Origin: Gigantopelta aegis | Lineage: Eukaryota; Mollusca; Gastropoda; Neomphalida; Peltospiridae | Length of the DNA stretch: 64,000 bases | Direction: 5' to 3' | Assembly: GCF_016097555.1 (NCBI RefSeq) | Contig: NC_054701.1 | Span: 30,808,707 to 30,872,706 of the forward strand | Made by a program: the position numbers and the translations under genes | Part shown: piece after piece, positions 56,101 through 64,000 of the stretch | Numbering within the stretch: position 1 is the first letter of the stretch | Layout: each line of letters begins with the position of its first letter | Notes under the pieces: generated by a model | Told to the model about the DNA's origin: nothing | Database searches by the model: none | What the model saw: the letters and a program-made list of their open reading frames with translations, nothing else

Positions 56101-58171
56101 GTATTTAGATTGTTCATTGTCAGCAGGTAGAGAGTTTAATTAACCAGTCTGGATAATGCAATCTGTGCCATCAGATTGAAGACTGTTACTTATTGGGTTT
56201 ATGTTCATGTATGCATAATGATGTCATCCTTGTTATTCAATAAAGTTTGGAGTGTTAAGCATATTGTAATATTTTGTAAGACACTAAGTAACACTTATGA
56301 GAGAAAAATAGGAATAACATTTTTACTCGTTATTGGGAATACAAAGTACGAAGTAAAATTGATTTAAACTTTGTAGCTCATAAACCAGATTGCAGAAATC
56401 GGCTCCTAAAAAAAAGTTTAATATGAATTTTAATAATTCCTACTTTTATTTAAGTTAAGTTTCATGTTTTTAGTCCTATTTTCTCTTCATCTTCTTAATA
56501 TGTTTGCAAGACCATGAATATATATATATATTTTTTAAAGGAATAAAAATACACAAAAGCCACCAATGAAATATGCCTGCTGTTTATCAGATTTTGTTAT
56601 ACATTGTATGTTTGTTTATTACAGGTGTCTAGCAAATATGGCCTGTTGTTTATGATCACCAAATACAGTTATCTGTACATCTGTGACATGGAAACTGCCG
56701 TCTGCCTCTCCTGTACACGGATTATCATGGACATCATCTTTGCAGTAACCCTTAACACTAAAACACAGAGTATTTTAGGAATCACCCGAAGTGGGCAGGT
56801 ACATGTTTATAATTAATATGGGGATACAGTTTTCTGTAAATGTTGTGTAACACATGTTTCTAAATATTATCATGCACAGCTTTTGGATGTCAGACTGGAT
56901 GTAATTGACTAATAGACTGATGGAAATATTTCCCAATCCTACAAGTGGTCTCCTTGAAAAAGTCCAGTTTTAAGAACTGATATAAAAAGGGACCATGAAA
57001 CACAACGGTTTTGGATGAAGATTTTTGTTTACAGAGATTCTGGTTATGATGGGTTTCACTGTATACTGAAATATGCAATATGTGCTGTCCTGTATATATG
57101 ACAACGTCTGTATCAAAGATTACATGCTGTTATTAGGTCAATCCATTGCTCCTTCCAACAATTCCAGTCAATAAATTTCAAATGAGGAGAGCAATTTAAA
57201 ACAGCTTCAAATTTAAGATTAGAAATATATTTTATAATTTAAAAAACAGACATCTGATATGCAATTGTTTTTTCTTTCCCTTGTAATGAAATAACGTCCT
57301 GAATATCAGCATAGGTTGACAACCTAAATGCTGAGTGTGGGTCCATTTAAGTAAATATCTACAATATTTATTTTCATATTTATGATTGTTTGTTGTTTAA
57401 ATATCAAGAGCTTGTGATTGTTTTAAAGTGAATATAATATCTAGCAAGGATCACATTTGCATACGAAATAGCAGCGTCATGTGTTTACTGTTTTGTCTCC
57501 ATATCAGTAAAAAAAAGGAGCACTTTTCCATCCAGATTATATTTAATATTATATAAATTTGTTGTATTATTATAGCATTGGGATGCCAGCGATATGCAAT
57601 TTTTTATTTTTACTTATTTTCCTGCTTATATCCAATTAAGGTTCAAGCATGCTGTCCTGGGCACACATCTCAGCTATCTGGGCTGTCTGTCCAGAAAAGG
57701 GAGTAACCGATACCGGGCTGCGAACCCAGTACCTACCAGCCTTATGACCAATGGCTTAACCACGATGCCACCGAGGCCGGTGATATGCAGTCAGTCTTTT
57801 TCATTGCAGCCAGTGCTCCACCACTAATGTAACAAATGTACTATCCTGTCTGTGGGAAAGAGTAGCCCTTGGTGTGGTAGCAGCAAATTTCTCTCTCATC
57901 TGATCTTTACCGATACGTCCAACGCAACATAACTAGAGTAAAATGTGTTGTGTGTGTCATTCAATAAAAATGTCTTCCTTCTTCCTTATACTAGTATATG
58001 ATAGAACCTTAATAGCAGTGTACATGTATTGTCTTTTTAACACTTCATCCTGCTGTCTTACAGGTGATCTCTGTCGATCTCAGAAAGGACAATCTCCTCT
58101 CAAACCTCCGTGATACAGCAAAGTTGTCCAGTCAAGTGACGCGCTTAGAGAAGGCAATACTGAACAGTTAG
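50187..58171 (+). CDS. Divergent clathrin heavy-chain paralogue, N-terminal propeller only, first exon not found
   Basis: The exons are 50187-50312, 51259-51364, 52444-52596, 53146-53264, 54891-55055, 55984-56100, 56625-56798 and 58064-58171. All have AG/GT borders and consistent phases, giving 355 residues to a TAG. The product aligns with the clathrin terminal domain: LTNIGIPSNEVTWSRVSM (human LTNLGINPANIGFSTLTM), VLFWTWLNSDIIGIVTD-AVYHWS, ITQLYSVDE, LLFMITKYSYLYICDMET and GITRSGQVISVDL. The exon start at LTN matches the human boundary after HLQ, so a small first exon coding for about 14 residues is expected upstream. I could not place it. The protein would be about 369 aa, against about 1675 in clathrin. 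All seven blades and the start of the linker are present, but the ankle, leg and trimer domain are not. By alignment, the clathrin-box groove keeps the equivalents of Phe91 and Lys96 but changes Gln89 to Glu and Lys98 to Leu. It is too divergent to be the canonical, highly conserved clathrin gene. No internal stop is seen. Confidence 0.85.
50412..50692 (+). repeat. SINE type D, full length
   Basis: The head CCGGCCTTAGTGGCGCAGTG (A-box), GGTACAGGGTTAGCAGCCC (B-box), CTCTCTCACTAACTAACC, CCCACTGTCCTGGACAGAC and GCCCAGGACAGCGTGCTTGA, with a tail of AAATG units. It lies in the intron after the first mapped clathrin-like exon. Confidence 0.85.
51709..51871. mobile_element. 163-bp MITE with CAGGGGCCTAGCTT ends
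   Basis: The inverted termini are CAGGGGCCTAGCTT and AAGCTAGGCCCCTG, and the words GCGTACCA are inside. There is no clear target duplication. The CAGGGG start is common in hAT-type elements. Intronic. Confidence 0.7.
51925..51995 (+). repeat. SINE type B 3' fragment
   Basis: TTTTTGACATCCAATAGACA, CAATGTGCTTCAGTGG and TATCGTTAAACAAAACAATA. Only the 3' tail is present. Confidence 0.65.
52053..52402 (+). repeat. SINE type A, tRNA-like head 1
   Basis: Very close to 33905-34310 with small internal deletions: head ACCGGCCTCGTTGGCGTCGT, GGGTTCAGATCCCAGTCGAG, GAGTGAGTGCTCTGC and the tail GTGCGTCGTTAAAACATTTC with TTTC units. Intronic. Confidence 0.88.
53308..53636 (+). repeat. SINE type A body with tRNA-like head 2
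   Basis: The head GGGCCGTAGCCCAGTGTTAA and CTGGGATTGATCCCC matches the head of the type B copy at 46366. The body and tail (GGCGACAGCGGG, AAATGTGTTGAGTGCGTCGT, TAAATAAAACATTTCC) match type A. Intronic. Confidence 0.85.
53946..54462. repeat. 21-bp minisatellite split by a MITE
   Basis: The unit is ATGACCCATCCACTCTAGCA plus T, with about five copies left of 54063 and about ten right of 54246. Small variants include GACCCACGGATCCACTC. It is in the clathrin-like intron between 53264 and 54891. Confidence 0.92.
54064..54246. mobile_element. 183-bp MITE with CAGGGGTGGGAATT ends, inside the minisatellite
   Basis: The inverted termini are CAGGGGTGGGAATT and AATTCCCACCCCTG, and the inside is pyrimidine-rich with no coding capacity. 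Its flanks resume the 21-bp unit almost in register. Confidence 0.78.
55495..55727 (+). repeat. SINE type B, internally deleted
   Basis: AACCAGTGCCCCACCCTTGG, ATATAAAAGATCCC joined directly to AAATGTTTCACATCCAATAG, and the tail TGTTGTTAAACAAAACAAAC. A further body fragment (ATGGTATGTACTGTCC) follows to about 55800. Confidence 0.7.
57608..57990. repeat. Inverted pair: SINE type D (minus) next to a SINE type A fragment (plus)
   Basis: 57608-57781 reads TTCAAGCATGCTGTCCTGGG, GGCTGCGAACCCAGTACC and ACGATGCCACCGAGGCCGG, a reversed type D element. From 57782 the plus-strand type A body continues with CCAGTGCTCCACCAC, CTATCCTGTCTGTGGG and a tail of AATAAAAATGTCTTCC. Confidence 0.75.
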
Positions 58172-61100
58172 TACTGGAGAAAACAGTATCTTTATGGTGT
58201 TCGAGAATTATCAGCAAATGCATCTGGCCATGCCAGACCTAATGGCAGATGCTGCTTACTTCTTATTACTATTATATACAAGTTTACAGGGTGAATAGTT
58301 CTAGCTGCTTGGCAGAACATTGGTATATTAGCATGATGCAGCCAGTATCTTAAGGCAGTTGTGTTCTATCTAGTCAGAGAGCTGTAGGCTTTTTAAACGT
58401 TTATGACTTTTTCACTCTAAAACCATGAGTTGGTGTTTTGAAAAAGATAATTATTAGTGATTTATACGATGTATTCGAAACTGTCCTGGTGCAGGGAACG
58501 TGTTCCTAAACGTTTCAAAGAAGTGAAAACATGTTCGGGAATGTGTTCCCGTTCTCAAACCACACACTACCTCGACTGGTGGTGTTACAAGAACACGTTC
58601 TCATCCATTCGCGAAATCATGCAGTTTCAAATATACGGATTATGTTGTTGTTTTGAAAATCTAAAACAGGTGATCACGAAAGTACAGGAGATGAAATACC
58701 TATTACAAAGTAGAATTCTAACTAATAAGTCGCAAACATATGTGAATACACCTCGTTGATTACCTGCAGTAATTGCTGGTAGCCACTATAAGCAAGAACT
58801 GATTATATGTGCCAGGGATATTTGCGTATGTGTGAACATAATTATGTCACTATATAATAGAATGCAATTATTAAATTTAATGTAATTTAACACTTCAAGG
58901 CCTACACCTTCACTTTGCCTACATTTCTAAGGAAAATAAAAATGTTTTTATTTTTCAAAATGTTCTATCAAAGAAGGTAAATATTTTAATACTTTTCAAT
59001 ATTAGACCTAAATATTTTGATATCCTGTAAATGACAGGATAAACCGTAAAGATATTTATATCCTTTCATTACCAGGATACTGACAGTATAAACCCAATAA
59101 GTGTTGATATTATTTTCATTGACAAAATTCTTTCAAAGTAAACCTTTTAATTGATAGGATGCGGATAGGATAAACCTAATAGATGATGATATCCTCATGT
59201 TGTGAATGCTTAAGTATATCTTTGCCTTTGATTTGATAAATGCATTATTGCATGTTGATAGTTATTATTTCATGGAAGCTGCAGTTAATACATGTAGGTA
59301 TTTTGTGGGTAACAATTAAAAAATATTAATCACATAATCTTTGTGCTAAAAATGCCAAATGTTAATGGGACATATGGTAATTTCTCCCATCTCTAGCCAT
59401 GCAAGACAGACCTTTTCCATGATGTCAGCCAATGTGGAGTAAATCTGTCTTGGGCTATGACATCATTGAATTTAACATGGGGGAGTATTACAGCGTTGGT
59501 AATATATGACATATCAATGTGAGTTGGTTAGTTTTAGATTAATATTTTGTTATTAAAACCTTCATTATAAAACCTATCTTGTTAATTTGTAGTGTTAAAT
59601 TATATTTAACACATGAAACAGATACGGCAAATATGATAGTGTAGTTTATTTAAGATAAAACGGTCAAATAAACAAGTTACTTTTTCAGCCATCTTTGTTT
59701 ATTCGTGTAAAATAATGGTTTATTTATTGAATGGATGGGAGAAAAAGATGGCAAGCCTCGTCCCAGATCGAAATTTTCACCACCGAGGGTGTACTTTTTC
59801 TATCCCACATGACCACTTATGATGGAGTCTATCTTGTATCTGAGAATAACGGGTCTCTAAAAGTGACAAAATATCAGTTAAGACACACTTCTCCCTCCTC
59901 CCACTTTACTCCCTATATCCCATGGTACTTTTCTCATTCCTTCACACTCCTCTCTTACCTTCTTATTTTCTTCCTTTCTTATCCTTCACCAATTCTCTCT
60001 CTTTATCTTTCTGTCTATCCCACTTCTTTTCCCCCTTTCCCCCCCAAAAAGTGCTAATCCATCTAGGTAAAAATAAATCGTAAGGAAACTTTGTATATGC
60101 AAAATGTTAATCAGACTAAGCTGACAACAAGTATCCAAATGATTTATTTCAGTAACTGAATAAGATGTAGAATATACAAAATTTAATTTATGTAACCTGT
60201 TAACCTACATGTAACAGCTGTTACAAACATTATCATATTATACAAATAAACGAAGGAAGTGTTTGCACATTCTAACTTCTTTCAAAATGAAATATTAGGT
60301 TTTTTTACTTTGGCTTTACAAGTATACTCCCCATAAATAAAATTTTAAGCAATTTAAGTTTTTTAATTTTCATAAATAACCTTTTCAGCTGTGTGTCAGT
60401 TTATTTTAACAATATCAATAACATATCACACACACATGCCTGTGTCAAAACATCACAGACATCTATATCATTAGAATTGCAATTAAAAATATATTTGGTC
60501 CATCATAAGTTGCTTAATTTTCTAATTCTTTATTTTGGGGGAGGGGTAGGTGGGGTGGGGGTGGATTATAATTGCATTAATTAAAACAAAGGCTACCATC
60601 CTACTTTACATAAAAAAGAAAAATTATGCAGACCACCCATCCCCATGTGATAATTTCTGTAATATCCTAATATGGAAACTAACTTGTGATGCAACATGTA
60701 GAATTATTATACCGTTAGTATGTGATAATGTTTTCATTTAAATTTTCTTGTCTACCAACTTGCATCAATGAATAATTAAATGTTGGGAACATAAGTCTGA
60801 CTGCTGTCTTATGTCATTTGCTTTGAAGATATGGTTATTTTGTTTTTGTTTTTTGTTGTTTTTCTTTTCTTTTCTTTCTGTAATAGAAAAGTATAATATA
60901 ATAAACAAATATTATGTGACATTTTTTTTATTAAATATCAACCTTTTGTCAGTTAAAGTTACTGTAAGAAAATGTTTGTTTCTTACAGTTTTATTTCCCC
61001 ATGTAAATGCCAGTTGGGGTATTGCCAGTCATTACGTAATTTTAGAGTGGGTAGTGGTCTTAACCTTACAAAATGATATATGGAGGGGGGGGGGGTGGGG

Positions 61101-62530
61101 GGGCTGACGTGTGCATTAAAAATGCCAAATTTTGCATTACATAATTGTTGAATGGCCCTAAATATGTATTTTGTTGCCATATTTAAATTTTGTGTTACTA
61201 TCTTTAAATGAAGTGTTAGAGGGTTTTTTAACTACTTAGTTTTACTTGATTATGAAACTTGGTCTTGATTAATTGGTCACATAGGTTACGTAAGTGATTA
61301 ATGCTTGACACACTTGATTAATAAGAGCATTACTATTATGGGATATACATGTACTATGTCATATTAAGAATTGCATTTGCATGTACCTGGTATAATAGTG
61401 ATTTCAAATGAACATACCCTTTACTACTTAAAAGAATTTACAAAGTGGGAAACATGATTATTTTAATTTCTATAGGCCTACTATGTTGTGGTGATTTGAA
61501 CATTTTTATGTTAGGTCGTGCTTTTTAATCATTATTAGTTATTTTTCCTGGTTGAATATTGGTCACAAAAATAAAATAAAATCATAACACAGGTTAAATG
61601 AATCTCTGTTTTAACATGTACAAATTTGTATACGTAACAGTTATTCTAAGGTCAACATTAAATACAAAATTATGTGCTGTAAACTAACTGACTGATAAAA
61701 AGTATCTCAAAACATTTACTTTCAGTCAAAATTGCTACCCCACCACCTTTTTTTTTTCTTGAATTGTTTTCAATATAAACAGCTGTTTTATTCATAACTG
61801 CTAGCTACCTAAATTTCCATTACTTAAAGATAATAGCTTGGACTCATTCTCTGGCAAAGTCAGAGGCCTTGCCAGTGACCATGGTGGACATGCCCTAACC
61901 TTAAATGGTAAATGTGATTGGCTTTGTTTATTGCCAACTCGACCCTAATTTTTCTTGTAAATTTATAATTTAAATTTTCTTCTACTGAGAGTGTACTATC
62001 GATTTTTATACCTTTCCTTGTATAGTTCTTCCATTTTATAATGAAAAGGTTGTATAATACTCTTTTTTTTTTCAAATAACAAAAATAAAATGTTGACTGA
62101 ACAAAATATACTGCTATAATCATGGAATGTAGGTTTTATAAAACCAACATTTTAGCAGGCCCATAGCCTGCAGGTAGTACTAAATCAAATAACTTCTGGC
62201 TGGGTAAATTTTCGAGGTACCGCTAATTTTTAATAGAGCAGTTAATACTTCTAGTCCTGTGATTGGTGATAAATGTAAGTGTGTTGGTTGTAAAAAAAAC
62301 CTGGGTGAAAAATGTATGCAATTTTATTTCATCTAGTACCACTGTATCAATTAGCCTTATGCTTGAAACATATATGGGGTATCTAAAAAAAGTACTCAAA
62401 TGTTTTGTGGAACTAGGGTAGTCATAGATGCTACCCGTTATCTTTGAAATGAGCACCTTGACCCCATTTTTTCTAATTCACTTAAATGGTAAGGAGTGGT
62501 ATATCTGGTGTTTATGTTGATTGATATGCT
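58172..62530. other. No recognised gene downstream of the clathrin-like exons
   Basis: AT-rich sequence that may contain a 3' UTR. The search for a continuing clathrin linker or leg (expected words such as AEELFARKFN) found none in any frame. A loose run at about 59000-59190 repeats GATAT-CC-GATAGGATAAAC-type words. A homopyrimidine stretch occurs at about 59890-60050. Open frames at 58457-58759 and 59731-60057 are unrecognised. Confidence 0.45.
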
Positions 62531-62652
62531 GCAGGTAGGAGTTCTATTAGCCACATATATTATTATTGTTGTCTATGGGATTTGATTTGATGCAGGTAGG
62601 AGTTCTATTAGCCACATATATTATTATTGTTGTCTATGGGATTTGATTTGAT
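62531..62652. repeat. Exact tandem duplication of 61 bp
   Basis: Two consecutive copies starting GCAGGTAGGAGTTCTATTAG and ending GGGATTTGATTTGAT with no difference between them, which implies a recent event or an assembly artefact. Confidence 0.95.
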
Positions 62653-62916
62653 GGTATACACCCTGTAGAATGGGAAGGTGCATATTCACACCACATGCAA
62701 CTTTAAACACTTTGTTAGGTCCACTTTTAGCAAAACAAAACAAAGATTTCATTTGAAAAATGTTTTATTGTAGATCAACTTTATAAAATATGTGATGCCC
62801 TCCCCATCTCAAAATCCTACATATGTGCCTGTTTAAGACATCCTAAGCACCTGTTATTTAAAATGTGTACTATATTTGGTGTATAAGTCAAAGTGATGAG
62901 ATTAAAAATATATATA

Positions 62917-63063
62917 CAGTGAAACCTGTCTAAACTGGATCACCCCGGGGACTTAATATCTATCTGATTTAGACAGGATCCGGACTGATGTTTAGAGGGG
63001 TCATGTTTTAGAATTTAAATAATTCGGAATCACTTCAGGGTCTGGTTTAGACACGTTTTACTG
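62917..63063. mobile_element. 147-bp TA-flanked MITE
   Basis: The ends CAGTGAAACCTGTCTAAAC and (reversed) CAGTAAAACGTGTCTAAAC, TA on both sides, and related to 42223-42388. Confidence 0.78.
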
Positions 63064-63325
63064 TATAATGCATTATTATGTTTTGATTTGCTGGTGATAT
63101 TATTATTATTACAATAGTGTTGTCATAGTACTAGTATATCATGTGTAGATTTAGTGTTGTGTGTAATTTTTTCAACACATTAATAATAAAACATCCTGCT
63201 TACATGTATTTATGATTTTGCTGTATAAATATTTAATATGATTTCTCTCCATTGATGTTTATATGAAGATGTTTATAGTTACCACAGATCTCAGTGTTGA
63301 TTAGTACCGGGTATCAGTTAAGCTT

Positions 63326-63436
63326 CAGGGCCCGGTAACATAAAGCACTCGTAACACTTACGTCGGACATACGGCACACATTATGTATGGTGTACGTCTG
63401 ATGTAAGTGTTAAGAGTGCTTTATGTTACCGGGCCC
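63326..63436. mobile_element. Palindromic MITE with GGGCCCGGTAACATAAAG arms
   Basis: The arms GGGCCCGGTAACATAAAGCA and its complement, then inner complementary words TAACACTTACGTCGGACATA and its near complement, fold into a hairpin of about 45 bp per arm. Confidence 0.75.
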
Positions 63437-63903
63437 AGATGTAGAAAAAGGAAACCACAAAGGAAACCTCATAACTGGCTGTTTGTGAACTAATTACCAA
63501 TATGGCATTCTAACACACTCCTACATTATAATATTATTAGGAATGACTTTGCCTTTCCAGCATGTACATTGTATCTGTACTAATTAATAAATTTGTTTGC
63601 TTTATGTTTGCCATTGTAACTGAAGCAGTGTTAGAATTAACAAATACACATGTACTAACATCACTCATTCATCAGTGTTTTGGGCAGGTTTGGTGTTTGT
63701 TTGTTTTTGTTTGAGTGTTTTTCTGTGAATTTGTTTTTTCAAATATTTGAATGATTTGTCATTTAATTTCATTTACAAAGCCATTTTCCTTTTTATTCAT
63801 TTTCTAGGAAAATATACATTTTTTGTTTACATAGTCTGACTTCAACTGACCGGTAGGGTTGGCTAATCATGAACATCCGATGGACATTTTCTTTCTCTTC
63901 CCA

Positions 63904-64000
63904 TTAAAGGGACTATCCAGCACACATAGCCATTTTAACATTAATTGCATATGTATTTTCTTGTTTAGAATATAAAGTTCTGTCTATTCAAGGCATTTCA
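63904..64000 (+). mobile_element. TTAAAGGGAC MITE, cut by the window end
   Basis: It starts ATTAAAGGGACTATCC and shares TATTTTCTTGTTTAGAATAT with the element at 49704-50096. Confidence 0.55.

Noticed and set aside
58457-58759. 100-residue open frame after the clathrin-like gene
   Set aside because: No similarity to the clathrin linker or leg and no splice context.
59731-60057. 108-residue open frame
   Set aside because: The second half is a pyrimidine-rich low-complexity run, and nothing is recognised in the first half.

Overview
The window is AT-rich animal nuclear DNA. Compact exons are split by introns bounded by GT and AG, and most of the remaining sequence is SINEs, MITE-like elements, micro- and minisatellites. 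The SINE bodies, whose 3' ends read roughly GTGTCGTTAAACAAAACAAA or GTCGTTAAATAAAACATTTC, together with the gene set, suggest a mollusc. I cannot name the species from sequence alone.

Layout from left to right. (1) 1-1735, minus: a broken copy of a dispersed protein-coding element, cut by the window edge. (2) 3379-14009, plus: a complete nine-exon mevalonate kinase gene (394 aa). (3) 18550-25159, minus: a complete six-exon SBDS ribosome-maturation gene (253 aa), convergent with mevalonate kinase. (4) 25160-37081: a repeat-rich gap with nested SINEs and MITEs and a RecQ-like helicase fragment caught in an inverted repeat. (5) 37082-41775, minus: one very long exon coding for a STAND-type P-loop NTPase fused to about 30 ankyrin repeats, with a possible small upstream exon at 44528-44605. 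(6) 47524-49491: an uninterrupted 41-copy array of a 48-bp unit. (7) 50187-58171, plus: eight exons of a divergent clathrin heavy-chain paralogue that stops just after the N-terminal beta-propeller. (8) 58172-64000: no recognisable gene, with a few MITEs and a tandem duplication.

The genes do not form a pathway. Mevalonate kinase and SBDS are housekeeping genes. The STAND-ankyrin protein has the layout of an innate-immune or signalling scaffold, and the clathrin-like protein looks like a cargo- or adaptor-binding propeller without a leg.

The most unusual items are the propeller-only clathrin paralogue, the two-repeat periodicity of the ankyrin array, the 48-bp satellite whose probable single-copy relative lies 33 kb away, and a group of MITE-like elements whose two ends are built from many inverted copies of one short element-specific word, with shared termini and 8-9 bp target duplications.
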